Notes under the pieces: model-generated
The model's database searches: none
What the model was told of the DNA's origin: nothing
What the model saw: the letters and a program-made list of their open reading frames with translations, nothing else
Shown: positions 9,996-23,147 of the stretch, piece by piece
Position numbering within the stretch: position 1 is the first letter of the stretch
Layout: every line of letters starts with the position of its first letter
Translations under genes and position numbers: made by a program
NCBI RefSeq assembly: GCF_024347295.1
Contig: NZ_AP025458.1
Location: forward strand, 2,976,001-3,040,000
Source: Vibrio artabrorum
GTDB lineage: Bacteria > Pseudomonadota > Gammaproteobacteria > Enterobacterales > Vibrionaceae
Length of the DNA stretch: 64,000 nucleotides
Reading direction: 5' to 3'

Positions 9996-11213
9996 ATGAC
10001 AAGCAAAAAAAATAACGAGCATATTGAACCTGAACAGAAACAAGACATTCAGCCAGTAGTTACTGAAAACGAAAAAACTGAATCAACAGAGACAAAACAA
10101 CCAAAGCACAAACTTAATGCCTCTGCGTCAAATACCGCGCAACCTCAAGCAGAACATAAAGAGCAAATAGAGAAAGCAGAGAAGCAAGGCAAACGAGGTG
10201 TCAAACTGGGCGCGATTGCGATCGCTATTTCTGTTATTTTCAGCGGCGGTATTGCGTTTCAAATGCAGCAAAAAAGCGCTGAATATTCAAAACAAATCGC
10301 CGCTCTTCAAGCACAACTGAAAAATACCCAATCAGCAGTAAATAAAGACCTGCAAACCATCAAGCAAGAGACTATCCAAGCAACTGCACACGCGGTGGAG
10401 AAAACTCAAGTCGTACAATCTCAACAGCAGAAGAGCATTCAAAGCTTGCAGTTGGCAGTGGCTGATGTGAAAGGTCGTCGTCCAAATGATTGGTTACTGG
10501 CTGAAGCCGATTACCTCGTAAAACTCGCAGGACGTAAACTGTTCCTTGAGCATGACGCTGTCAGCGCAACCAAATTAATGGAAAGCGCCGATCAACGTAT
10601 TGCAGCGCTCAATGACCCAAGCTTGGTATCACTGCGCCAATCAATGACCAACGATATTACTAAGCTTCGCACGATTCCTCTGATCGACCGTGATGGCTTA
10701 GTTCTCCGCATCACAAGCCTACAACAGCAAGTCGATACGCTACCGCTTGCCAATGCGATTCTACCTGAAGCTGCGGTAGTGGAGAAAAAGGCAGTCTCGC
10801 AAGATATTAACGACTGGCAGAATAATCTGCTGACGTCGATAAAAGACTTCTCAGAAAACTTCATCACCTTCCGTAGCCGCGATGGTGAAGCCATACCGTT
10901 ACTCTCACCAGAGCAGCACTTCTACTTACGTGAAAATATCAAAGCCAAACTGGAGACCGCCATTCGTGCCGTCTACAAAGAGCAAAGTGATATCTATACT
11001 ACAGCTCTACAAACGGCTAATGAGTGGTCAAAGTCATACCTAAACCAAGATAGCAACTCTGTAATTGAATTTGAGAAAACAATCAAGCAGTTGAGAGAGC
11101 AAAACATCTCCGTGAAATACCCTGTAAAACTTGAATCTCAACATGAATTGTCAGACGTAATACGCGAACGCCTACGTCGTGAAGTCACCGTTATGACCAC
11201 GGAGGAAAAATAA
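9996..11213 (+). CDS. hemX: HemX-like membrane protein
   Basis: 405 residues. A charged, low-complexity N-terminus (1-66, rich in E, K, Q and T) precedes one membrane segment (about 69-88) and a periplasmic part with a predicted coiled coil (about 90-150). HemX is often annotated as uroporphyrinogen-III C-methyltransferase, but no SAM-binding methyltransferase motif is visible, so that activity is unlikely. It overlaps hemY by one base (TAATG), implying coupled translation. Confidence 0.9.
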   Translation: MTSKKNNEHIEPEQKQDIQPVVTENEKTESTETKQPKHKLNASASNTAQPQAEHKEQIEKAEKQGKRGVKLGAIAIAISVIFSGGIAFQMQQKSAEYSKQIAALQAQLKNTQSAVNKDLQTIKQETIQATAHAVEKTQVVQSQQQKSIQSLQLAVADVKGRRPNDWLLAEADYLVKLAGRKLFLEHDAVSATKLMESADQRIAALNDPSLVSLRQSMTNDITKLRTIPLIDRDGLVLRITSLQQQVDTLPLANAILPEAAVVEKKAVSQDINDWQNNLLTSIKDFSENFITFRSRDGEAIPLLSPEQHFYLRENIKAKLETAIRAVYKEQSDIYTTALQTANEWSKSYLNQDSNSVIEFEKTIKQLREQNISVKYPVKLESQHELSDVIRERLRREVTVMTTEEK

Positions 11214-12394
11214 TGATTCGTTGGATTTTTCTTTTTCTCATTCTAGGTGCAGGACTGGTAGTTGGAACTCAATTCTCAGGTCAGCAAGGCTATGTCCTGA
11301 TCTCTATTGCGAATAAAACCATTGAAATGAGCGTCACAACTCTGGTTATCTTTGTGATTGCTGCTCTCGCAGCTTTATTCGGATTAGAGTACCTATTTAA
11401 AAAGCTTGTTAACGCAAGTTCAACGACTTGGAACTGGTTCAGTGTACGCAAACTTAAACGCTCTCGTCGTTATGCCAATGAAGGCATCATTAAACTTCTA
11501 GAGGGTGACTGGAAAGGCGCAGAGAAAAAGGTTACTCGCTGGGCTAACCATCACGACATGCCTCTACTGTGTTATTTGGTTGCTTCTCAAGCAGCACATG
11601 AACAAGGTAATATCAGTAAGCGCGATAAATACATCGAACTTGCGAGCCAACAAGATAATTCATTGCTTGCCGTTGAGCTCACCAAAGCGAAACAACAAAT
11701 CAGTGATTCGAACTATGAAGCGGCATTCGATACGCTGTCAAACCTAAAGCGTTCGTACCCAAATAACACCGCTGTGCTTGACTTGCTCAAAACCACTTAC
11801 ATACATCTTCAGCTGTGGCAGCCATTATTGGAATTAACGCCTAAGCTAGCTAAAAACAAACTTCTTACAACTGATGAACACATTGAATTAGAGCAAAAAG
11901 CGCAATGCGGCTTACTTCACGATGTCGCTCAGCAACAAGGTAGCGAGGGGTTAATCAGCCATTGGAATAAGCTTTCAAGGAAGAAGAAACAAAATCCACA
12001 TCTTATTTCATGTTTTGTAAAACAGCTGATCGCACGTAAAGCCGATTCAGAAGCCTTCACAGTGATTAAAGAAAACATTGCTAAGAGCGGCTCAAATGAC
12101 CTCTACATGCTCCTACCCGAGCTTAATCTAGCCGATCACCACCCAGTTGTGGTGATGCTAGAGCGCGCTATCAGTAAAGATGCGAGCAATGCCGAAGCAC
12201 ATAGTGCATTGGCTCAATTCTACCTAAGAGAGCAGAAGTGGGCAGAAGCACAAAACCACCTTGAAAAAGCGTTGGCACTTCGCTCAAATGTATCGGATTA
12301 CGGGTACCTATCTGATGCACTAGAAAAGCAGAACTTAACCAAAGCGGCTCACGAAGTTTCTCGTAAAGCGCTCGCTCTGGTTCAGCCGGCTTAA
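11213..12394 (+). CDS. hemY: HemY, TPR protein of the heme operon
   Basis: 393 residues. Two membrane segments lie near the N-terminus (about 3-22 and 40-62), followed by a domain of TPR-like helical repeats; the last one (about 335-390) has the TPR pattern SNAEAHSALAQFYLREQKWAEA. This is the proteobacterial HemY, unrelated to the Bacillus protoporphyrinogen oxidase of that name. It is likely a scaffold for heme synthesis at the inner membrane. Last gene of hemCDXY. Confidence 0.92.
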   Translation: MIRWIFLFLILGAGLVVGTQFSGQQGYVLISIANKTIEMSVTTLVIFVIAALAALFGLEYLFKKLVNASSTTWNWFSVRKLKRSRRYANEGIIKLLEGDWKGAEKKVTRWANHHDMPLLCYLVASQAAHEQGNISKRDKYIELASQQDNSLLAVELTKAKQQISDSNYEAAFDTLSNLKRSYPNNTAVLDLLKTTYIHLQLWQPLLELTPKLAKNKLLTTDEHIELEQKAQCGLLHDVAQQQGSEGLISHWNKLSRKKKQNPHLISCFVKQLIARKADSEAFTVIKENIAKSGSNDLYMLLPELNLADHHPVVVMLERAISKDASNAEAHSALAQFYLREQKWAEAQNHLEKALALRSNVSDYGYLSDALEKQNLTKAAHEVSRKALALVQPA

Positions 12395-12412
12395 ACCGAT
12401 ACAACGAACATG

Positions 12413-12439
12413 AAGCCGATGCCTAGCATCGGCTTTTTT
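12413..12439 (+). terminator. Terminator of hemCDXY
   Basis: 10-bp perfect stem AAGCCGATGC (12413-12422) with GCATCGGCTT (12426-12435), a 3-nt loop and a run of six T. Confidence 0.92.
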
Positions 12440-13188
12440 GTATCGGCTACTTACCCCTAGATAACTTCTACAATAGCTATAAACCAAACGCCTCGAACCC
12501 TACCCATCCAATGCCACTAAACCAACTAATCATGAAATTGCTCAATCGAGCCTCTCAAACAGACGGAGAACGACTTTAATTGTATCTGTATGTCGTTTAA
12601 ACAAGCCCATAGAAGAGACTCAGGGGGAGTCATAGAGAAAAGGGATAGCTTTAAGCCCAAGAGTAAATGAGTCTCACCTTAAGAGAAGGCGTTTAAAGAT
12701 ATTTACCCGCAGACAGATGCCCACTTAATATTCAAACGATAAAAAGCTTAAAACCGACCTTTACGTAGCTGCTCTATTGAGTCAATTCTTTGAAGTAGAA
12801 GAGTAGAGCAAGTGTTTTCAAACCAACAAAACCGAGTCAATAAAAGCGAGGCTTCTTTATCAACCAGCTCTGTTTACTAGGAACTACACCTCTCTGAGAC
12901 ACTCAGAAGGTTATTCATAGAGGCGATTACAACATCGACTAGCGTAATTAAGCCCTATTAGAAAGAACAGGGCCATTATAATAAGTGGCGAAATACCAGA
13001 GCTTGTGATCAACGAAAAACGTTTATACAAAACTCGAAGACGAATAATAAAACACATATGCCGGAAACGACGAAAGCCTAATCGTCAGACTAGGCTTTCT
13101 AATATATGCCGGAATAGCATCAAGTGCAGCGGCTCGGTGCCTTTACAACACTCATACAACCTAACAACAAACACTTTTCTTCAAATGC
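12440..13188. other. Non-coding stretch behind rRNA operon 1 with decayed tRNA/terminator modules
   Basis: I find no credible gene in these 750 bases. On the minus strand, downstream of tRNA-Asp and its terminator, pieces of the same layout recur in degraded form. CGCCACTTATTA, the sequence running off the end of tRNA-Asp, reappears at about 12978-12989 followed by a weak GCCCT/AGGGC hairpin (about 12953-12972). A hairpin GAAAGCCTA / TAGGCTTTC (13072-13080 / 13091-13099) is flanked on both sides by TTCCGGCATAT (minus strand). The simplest reading is old tandem tRNA genes with their terminators, now lost. Confidence 0.4.
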
Positions 13189-13218
13189 AAAAAAGCCCTG
13201 CTATTTCTAGCAGGGCTT
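13189..13218 (-). terminator. Terminator of rRNA operon 1
   Basis: Stem AAGCCCTGCTA / TAGCAGGGCTT (13193-13203 / 13208-13218, 4-nt loop) just past the tRNA-Asp CCA end, with a T run on the minus strand (A run 13189-13194 on the plus strand). Confidence 0.9.
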
Positions 13219-13228
13219 CTCTAATAAG

Positions 13229-13305
13229 TGGCGGAGTGGACGGGACTCGAACCCGCGACCCCCGGCGTGACAGGCCGGTATTCTAACCAACTGAACTACC
13301 ACTCC
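13229..13305 (-). tRNA. tRNA-Asp (anticodon GTC)
   Basis: 77 nt including encoded CCA. Acceptor GGAGTGG pairs with CCACTCC; the anticodon stem-loop around CCTGTCACG carries GTC; the T-arm is GCGGGTTCGAGTCCCGT. It is the last gene of rRNA operon 1, as in E. coli rrnC/rrnH. Confidence 0.96.
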
Positions 13306-13372
13306 GCAGTGGTCAACTCACTAAGTGAGCGTCCATATCTCCAGGTCGGTCAACCTAAAGATTTAATTTAAA

Positions 13373-13490
13373 GCCTGGCGATGTCCTACTCTCACATGGG
13401 GAAGCCCCACACTACCATCGGCGCTATTGTGTTTCACTTCTGAGTTCGGCATGGAATCAGGTGGGTCCACAATGCTATGGTCGCCAAGCA
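13373..13490 (-). rRNA. rrf: 5S ribosomal RNA (operon 1)
   Basis: About 118 nt, beginning TGCTTGGCGACCATAGC and ending near GACATCGCCAGGC. The first and last bases pair as in other vibrio 5S RNAs. Identical in the visible core to the copy in operon 2. Ends may be off by 1-2 nt. Confidence 0.95.
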
Positions 13491-13623
13491 AATTTTGCTT
13501 TTACTTTCAGTTTTTTAAAAACTGAAGGCAAAATAATCTGGAAAACTGATTTAAAAGTCTATCTCTTCAAACGCATTCAAGGTCTGGTCTTTCTTTGAGT
13601 CCACAAAACCCCTTGGGTGTTGT

Positions 13624-16517
<2,894 letters not shown>

Positions 16518-16993
16518 ATACAACCCGAAAGGGTCTTGTGTATGATACAAATTTGCTTTCACTTTTAAAAAGTGAAGACAAAAAGCAACCAAGGTTTTTG
16601 GTTGTCATTAAGAAGGGTTAATTCTCAATGACTGTTTGCCGGACTCAATTGTGATTCAAACAAGTTTGAATCGAATACAAGACACTTGAATGTGTTTGTT
16701 GTGTCTATCTAATGAAAGATAAACATTGAGAACTTTTAAATTTGATTGAATTACTCGCAAGTAATCAATCAGTCAGCTTTCCAAATTGTTAAAGAGCTTG
16801 ATTTCTTTCGAAACCATTTTTAAAGATTCTTAGGGAAAAACCCTTAAAGATGGTGGAGCTATGCGGGATCGAACCGCAGACCTCCTGCGTGCAAGGCAGG
16901 CGCTCTCCCAGCTGAGCTATAGCCCCAATATCATCTCTTAACTTTTCTAAACCTAATCAATCTGTGTGGACACTCATCGTAAGTATCTTCGTA
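16518..16993 (-). other. 16S-23S spacer of operon 1 (single tRNA-Ala)
   Basis: 476 bp holding one tRNA (Ala). A boxA antitermination element, GCTCTTTAACA on the minus strand (16787-16797), lies between the tRNA and 23S. The sequence next to 23S (CTTCACTTTTTAAAAGTGAA on the minus strand) and the mirrored AT-rich repeats are the expected RNase III processing stalk. Confidence 0.8.
16851..16926 (-). tRNA. tRNA-Ala (anticodon TGC)
   Basis: 76 nt with encoded CCA. GGGGCTATAGCTCAGCTGGGAGAGC at the 5' side, anticodon arm CTGCCTTGCACGCAGG with TGC, and T-arm GCGGTTCGATCCCGC. Nearly identical to E. coli tRNA-Ala(TGC). Confidence 0.97.
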
Positions 16994-18548
<1,555 letters not shown>

Positions 18549-18990
18549 AAGATTTTGTCGACTCAACGAATACTGACTTCAAAACTACAAAAAGTAATTC
18601 TAAAGCTATTATCATTCCAACAGAATGATAATGAATTGACTGTGCCAAGACTAAGTAAACTTAATCTCGATTGGTCACTCAGTTCATTGAAATCAAGTTT
18701 GATTCCGAAGAATCTGTTTTATCTAACGATAAAACGTTTTGATATTCATCAACGAGTGCCCACACAGATTGATAGGTTTAAATTGTTAAAGAGCTTCACT
18801 TGTTGAGCGTTCCTTTTATCTAAGGCACCTCTCGAAGTGGACGGTCATTCTAGCGAATTAACATTCAGTGTCAAACACTTTTTTGAAAATTAATTTTTGT
18901 CGCCTTCCGTCTTACTGATTCTCGCTGAAGCCTTGTGGCGTCTGCTGTCTCAGTGGGGTCGCATTATAAGCCCCCCTCTCAGCTTAGCAA
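18549..18990 (-). promoter_or_regulatory. rRNA operon 1 promoter and leader
   Basis: A strong sigma-70 promoter on the minus strand: -35 TTGCTA (18985-18990), 16-bp spacer, -10 TATAAT (18963-18968), followed by the GC-rich discriminator GCGACCCC typical of stringently controlled, ppGpp-sensitive rRNA promoters. The leader holds boxA GCTCTTTAACA (18784-18794) and the hairpin ATTATCATTC / GAATGATAAT next to 16S. A reading frame spanning the 16S start and leader is an artefact. Confidence 0.82.
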
Positions 18991-19051
18991 CCACTTTTTC
19001 ATCAAAAATGAATAAATAAGGCTTAAATGCCTAATAGTTCACCTAAATGGA

Positions 19052-19079
19052 AAAAAGAGAACATTTTTGCTCTCTTTTT
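19052..19079 (-). terminator. Terminator of ubiD-ferredoxin-fre
   Basis: Stem AAAAAGAGA / TCTCTTTTT (19052-19060 / 19071-19079), just past the fre stop codon, with T-rich flanks on the minus strand. Confidence 0.75.
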
Positions 19080-19100
19080 GTTCTAAATCCAAAAGTATTG

Positions 19101-19814
19101 TTAGATAAATGCGTAAGCGTCTGCATACATATGATCACGCTTTGCTTGTTTATTCTGAATAAATAAATCTCTTGCAGCACCCGCCATTTCAAAACGTCCT
19201 GCAATATAGATATCAAAATCAGCCAATGATTCGAAGCTTCGATTGATCGCTTCAAGCACATTGCCCGTTTGACCATGCCAAACTTCAGGCGCTATTTCTA
19301 CTACTGGTACAAAATGAACATTGCTGTGTTTTGCTGCAATGTCGACAAGTTCTTCTTTGGCATACAGCTGGCACTCGTCTTTTGCCCCCCAATACAGATG
19401 AATCTCTTTTTTACTGTTTTGTGCGATGCAATGATCCAGAATAGATCGCACGTAACTAAAGCCTGTACCACCAGCGATCAGTAGTAGAGGACGCTCGCTC
19501 TCTTCTTTAACCCATGCATCACCATGAGGTGCATCTATAGCAATATTGCCACCTTCTGCCTGTGCTTTTTTCATTGCCTCAACCACCTCTGAAGCATAAG
19601 CATTATGCTCAGCTGCACCGATGTGTAACTCAAGCTCGCCTTGATGGCGGCAAGGGCTACTTGCAATAGAAAACGGACGTTTATCTTTGTCACCCATTTC
19701 AACCATCAAGTATTGACCAGCTTTAAAAGCCACCGGTGTTTCAGGGTGAAGTAGAATTTGGTAAGTGTTACAAGCCAGCGGCTCGATAGACTTCACTTTA
19801 CATTTAATCGTCAT
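19101..19814 (-). CDS. fre: NAD(P)H-flavin reductase Fre
   Basis: 237 residues. Reduces free flavins (FMN, FAD, riboflavin) with NAD(P)H; reduced FMN is also the co-substrate from which UbiX makes the prenyl-FMN cofactor of UbiD. R46-PFS-S49 forms the flavin-binding RxxS motif and GGTGFS (115-120) binds the nicotinamide nucleotide; the C-terminus DAYAFI is family-typical. It follows a ferredoxin gene and ubiD on the same strand. E. coli also has fre next to ubiD. Confidence 0.94.
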   Translation of the reverse strand: MTIKCKVKSIEPLACNTYQILLHPETPVAFKAGQYLMVEMGDKDKRPFSIASSPCRHQGELELHIGAAEHNAYASEVVEAMKKAQAEGGNIAIDAPHGDAWVKEESERPLLLIAGGTGFSYVRSILDHCIAQNSKKEIHLYWGAKDECQLYAKEELVDIAAKHSNVHFVPVVEIAPEVWHGQTGNVLEAINRSFESLADFDIYIAGRFEMAGAARDLFIQNKQAKRDHMYADAYAFI

Positions 19815-19834
19815 GTTCTTCCTCTCACTAACCC

Positions 19835-20104
19835 TTAATCGGCAAAGGTTAGAACTAAATTACTTTCTGCAAATGCTTGGCAAGCAAAAATCCAACCTTG
19901 AAGCTGCTCTTTCTCTGTGAGCATGGGTTCAAGGTGATAACTCACTTGGCCTTCTAATATTTTGCACATACACATAGCGCATGCACCAACTTGGCAACGG
20001 TTTGGAAAGTGGATATCGCTGTTGAGCGCAGCATCCAAAACCGTTTGCCCTTTTTCTACTGTAAAGCTTATTTTTTCTGGATATAACACGATTTTGTAGG
20101 TCAT
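19835..20104 (-). CDS. Plant-type [2Fe-2S] ferredoxin
   Basis: 89 residues. The cluster ligands are C37, C42, C45 (CX4CX2C in CQVGACAMC) and C75. The start ATG overlaps the ubiD stop codon (ATGA, 20101-20104) and fre begins 20 bp downstream, so the three are translated together. A ferredoxin next to a Fre-like flavoprotein splits the domain pair that is fused in AscD/CDP-glucoseen-reductase-type proteins; it may pass electrons from Fre to an unknown acceptor. The specific partner is not known. Confidence 0.88.
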   Translation of the reverse strand: MTYKIVLYPEKISFTVEKGQTVLDAALNSDIHFPNRCQVGACAMCMCKILEGQVSYHLEPMLTEKEQLQGWIFACQAFAESNLVLTFAD

Positions 20105-21942
20105 GAAATTCCCAGTTGTTCCCAGATGCCATCAATTTTTTTGACGAGCTCAGGATCTTTTGTAATTGGTACGCCCCACTCACGAAGACGTTCGCCTTCC
20201 CACTTATTCGTCGCATCTAGACCCATCTTGGAGTATCCAGTGTCGTTGTGTAGAAATAACGTATCTCTTGCCGGATCCATTCTTGTCGTCACAGCCCAAA
20301 TGATATCATTCCAGTCACTCACGTTAACGTCACCATCACAGACGATGACAAACTTGTTCTCATCAAACTGAGACCAAACCGCTTCCATGATTTTTTTACC
20401 ATTACCTGCCGCTTGTTTATCAATAGAGACGATAACCATACTGGCATTGTCATTTTGCAGATGAATATCGATGATTTCAGAACAACGCTTAACTAATTCA
20501 GCCAAAGCACCTTCTAGATGTTCGCTCTTAACTGGGGCTGCTTCTACATCTGATGACAACGCTAACTCTGCCTCCCACTTCTTAGTGATATCTAAGCCCA
20601 TCTTAGAACCAAGACCGACGACTGGAGAAGCAAAATCTAGAGAATCGATCGGTGTGTTCTCTATCATCAGGCTATCGCGTGTCGGATCCATATATTTACA
20701 CATCGCTGCGGTTACTTGAGACCAATCTCGAGCGTTAACGTCCTGATCGCATACCAAAACAAATTTTGTGTACATGAATTGACGTAAGAAAGACCAAACC
20801 CCCATCATCACTCGTTTGGCGTGACCAGGATATTGCTTCTTCATGGTGACGACTGCCATTCGGTACGAACAACCTTCCGGTGGGAGATAGAAGTCTTCGA
20901 TTTCTGGAAATTGTTTTTGAAGGATAGGAACAAACACTTCATTTAACGCCACACCTAATACCGCTGGCTCATCCGGCGGGCGGCCAGTGTAGGTACTGTG
21001 ATAGATAGGGTTCTCGCGCATGGTGACATGAGTAATAGTGAACACGTGGTGTTTTTCTTTCTCGTTGTAGTAACCAGTATGATCGCCATAAGGCCCTTCA
21101 TCTGCGAATTCATTCGGATCGATGTAACCTTCCATCACGATTTCGGCACTTGCAGGAACTTCTAAGTCATTACTGACTGACTTGACGACTTCTGTTTTAC
21201 TACCACGTAATAGACCGGCAAACGCATATTCCGATAAGGTATCTGGCACAGGCGTAACCGCACCTAAAATGGTGGCAGGGTCTGCACCAAACGCGACAGA
21301 GACTGGAAACGGTTGACCCGGGTGAGTTTCCATCCAGTCACGCAGATCAAGGGCTCCACCACGATGGGCTAACCAGCGCATGATGATTTTATTCTTACCG
21401 ATCTTTTGTTGACGATAGATACCTAAGTTTTGGCGTTTTTTGTTCGGACCACGAGTCACTGTTAACCCCCATGTTAACAAGGGAGCGACATCGTCACTCC
21501 AACAACTCATCACCGGAATTTTATCTAAATCGACGTCATCACCTTGCCAAACCACTTTCTGGCACGCCGCTTTACGAAGGCGTTTAACTGGCATGTTTAA
21601 GACCTGCTTAAACACTGGCAGTTTATCAAGAGCGTCTTTAAAGCCTTTTGGTGGCTCTGGCTCTTTTAGGTAGGCAAGCAACTTACCCACCTCTCGTAAC
21701 TCTTTAACCTCTTGACGCCCCATACCTATGGCTACGCGATCAGGCGTACCAAATAGGTTGGTCAAAACAGGCATGTCATAGCCTACCGGATTTTCAAATA
21801 AAAGAGCGGGGCCACCAGCACGCAGAGTTCGGTCGCTAATCTCGGTCATTTCATAGTCAGGATCGACGGGGTGAGAAATGCGTTTCAACTGACCAATACT
21901 TTCAAGATGGTCGATAAAATCACGTAAATCTTTAAAACTCAT
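20101..21942 (-). CDS. ubiD: UbiD decarboxylase with duplicated C-terminal domain
   Basis: Decarboxylates 4-hydroxy-3-polyprenylbenzoate in ubiquinone synthesis using prenylated FMN. Family signatures are [16 protein letters not shown] (176-190), [12 protein letters not shown] (281-292) and [14 protein letters not shown] (317-330). The protein is 613 residues, versus about 497 in E. coli. The excess is an internal tandem duplication: 361-458 (MAVVTMKKQ...KKWEAE) and 501-584 (MVIVSIDKQ...NKWEGE) are copies of one segment, joined by a linker of about 42 residues. The second copy lacks the [13 protein letters not shown] stretch kept by the first. Confidence 0.95.
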   Translation of the reverse strand: MSFKDLRDFIDHLESIGQLKRISHPVDPDYEMTEISDRTLRAGGPALLFENPVGYDMPVLTNLFGTPDRVAIGMGRQEVKELREVGKLLAYLKEPEPPKGFKDALDKLPVFKQVLNMPVKRLRKAACQKVVWQGDDVDLDKIPVMSCWSDDVAPLLTWGLTVTRGPNKKRQNLGIYRQQKIGKNKIIMRWLAHRGGALDLRDWMETHPGQPFPVSVAFGADPATILGAVTPVPDTLSEYAFAGLLRGSKTEVVKSVSNDLEVPASAEIVMEGYIDPNEFADEGPYGDHTGYYNEKEKHHVFTITHVTMRENPIYHSTYTGRPPDEPAVLGVALNEVFVPILQKQFPEIEDFYLPPEGCSYRMAVVTMKKQYPGHAKRVMMGVWSFLRQFMYTKFVLVCDQDVNARDWSQVTAAMCKYMDPTRDSLMIENTPIDSLDFASPVVGLGSKMGLDITKKWEAELALSSDVEAAPVKSEHLEGALAELVKRCSEIIDIHLQNDNASMVIVSIDKQAAGNGKKIMEAVWSQFDENKFVIVCDGDVNVSDWNDIIWAVTTRMDPARDTLFLHNDTGYSKMGLDATNKWEGERLREWGVPITKDPELVKKIDGIWEQLGIS

Positions 21943-21981
21943 AAGGCTTCTACATGCTGATTATTCTGCACTCAGTATATC

Positions 21982-22011
21982 AAAAAGGGGAACGTTGAGG
22001 TCCCCCTTTTT
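21982..22011 (-). terminator. Terminator after the 331-residue periplasmic protein gene
   Basis: AAAAAGGGGA / TCCCCCTTTTT inverted repeat (21982-21991 / 22001-22011) with one bulged base, between the stop of the upstream gene and the ubiD start; the T run is on the minus strand. Confidence 0.7.
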
Positions 22012-22040
22012 AGTGTGGTTATTAAGAGATAACATCCACT

Positions 22041-23036
22041 TTACGGTAATGCTTGCTTGATTAAAGAACTCTTCACTTGAGGGTTATCATTGACAAGATC
22101 CTGCAACCATCGCGTATGACCTTGTTTGGCCAATTCACGGGCGACTAATGGCGCTTCATCAGCAATTGCCATCCTAGAGACAAGGAACTGTTTTACCTCT
22201 TCAGACAGCGGCTTAACCTTGGCAAGCAAAGTAATGGCTTCATCCTTCAAACGAGGATTCTTAGTCGCAGCCATGACTTGCTCAAGTGCAAAGACTTGTT
22301 GGGTTTCAGCAAGGCGCACTAATTCAGCTTGGCTGTAATAATCGGCCTTCATACGCCATAAAATGTTGTATACCTCAGGATCTTGACTCACTTGAGCTAA
22401 TCGAACGACAACCTCCGTTGAGGGCAACCAACTCACAATAGAAGACGTTGTGAGTTGTTTCGTTAGGTAATCGACAGCCTCAGGCGACAAACTATCGAGC
22501 TCCTTGATTAACAAAGACTCTCGAGTTTGAACTTGGTACTCATTGCCCGACAACCACATCTTCAAATCGAGATCTTGCTTCTCTGCATCGAGCACAAACT
22601 GCTGTGTATTTTGATCTTGCCGCCACTGTTTGATGAGTCGATTGGCAATGGAAGGGTAATCGAAGGCGGGTATCGTAAATTCGTAACCATCCCCACGCTC
22701 CAACACTTGATAAGTGGGCGTGATAGCAAGTTGCTGCTCAATAAAAAGAGCCATCTTGGAAGTGAGTACGATTTTTTGTTGCTCAAGCTTTTTCAAGAGT
22801 TGGTAACGAGTGACCTCTTGTTGAGGAAATGTCAGGCGTTCAAGTGCGAAACGAAGAGAATCCACCTCATCATGTACCACAAGCTCGAATAATTCAGTCG
22901 TTTTCAATTTTACTTGATCATTCTCAAGCCAAGACTCTACTGTATGTGGGGACATCTCTGTTGCATAGCTCATACCAACCGATGACATTAACAGTGAAGT
23001 AGACAGGAGTAATGATGACAACAGTCCATGTCGCAT
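22041..23036 (-). CDS. Unknown exported protein with HEAT-like helical repeats
   Basis: 331 residues; I do not recognise a named family. The N-terminus MRHGLLSSLLLSTSLLMSSVGMSYA is a Sec signal peptide with probable cleavage after SYA (about residue 25), so the protein is likely periplasmic. The C-terminal half (about 185-325) is all-helical, with repeated units such as VVVRLAQVSQDPEVYNILWRM and DEAITLLAKVKPLSEEVKQFL, resembling HEAT/Armadillo repeats and suggesting a binding scaffold. No catalytic motif was seen. It sits alone between ubiD and rho, with a terminator of its own. Confidence 0.75.
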   Translation of the reverse strand: MRHGLLSSLLLSTSLLMSSVGMSYATEMSPHTVESWLENDQVKLKTTELFELVVHDEVDSLRFALERLTFPQQEVTRYQLLKKLEQQKIVLTSKMALFIEQQLAITPTYQVLERGDGYEFTIPAFDYPSIANRLIKQWRQDQNTQQFVLDAEKQDLDLKMWLSGNEYQVQTRESLLIKELDSLSPEAVDYLTKQLTTSSIVSWLPSTEVVVRLAQVSQDPEVYNILWRMKADYYSQAELVRLAETQQVFALEQVMAATKNPRLKDEAITLLAKVKPLSEEVKQFLVSRMAIADEAPLVARELAKQGHTRWLQDLVNDNPQVKSSLIKQALP

Positions 23037-23094
23037 TTTAACTTCCTTTTAACAATTTTTGTTATTCTGCAAGCTCGCACGGTAAAATGCAAAC

Positions 23095-23126
23095 AAAAAG
23101 CGCCACCCGAAGGCAGCGCTTTTTTG
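23095..23126 (-). terminator. Terminator of rho
   Basis: AAAAAGCGC / GCGCTTTTT inverted repeat (23095-23103 / 23117-23125), interior CC-CGAA-GG pairing and a T-run tail, 20 bp past the rho stop. Confidence 0.85.
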
Positions 23127-23147
23127 ATATCCATCAACCGGTCAAAA

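Noticed and set aside
9996..11213. HemX as uroporphyrinogen-III methyltransferase
   Set aside because: No SAM-binding motif; the protein is a single-span membrane protein with coiled coil. The enzymatic name comes from old annotation.
13005..13286. 93-codon frame running through a terminator and tRNA-Asp
   Set aside because: It reads the antisense of tRNA-Asp and its terminator; composition is not coding.
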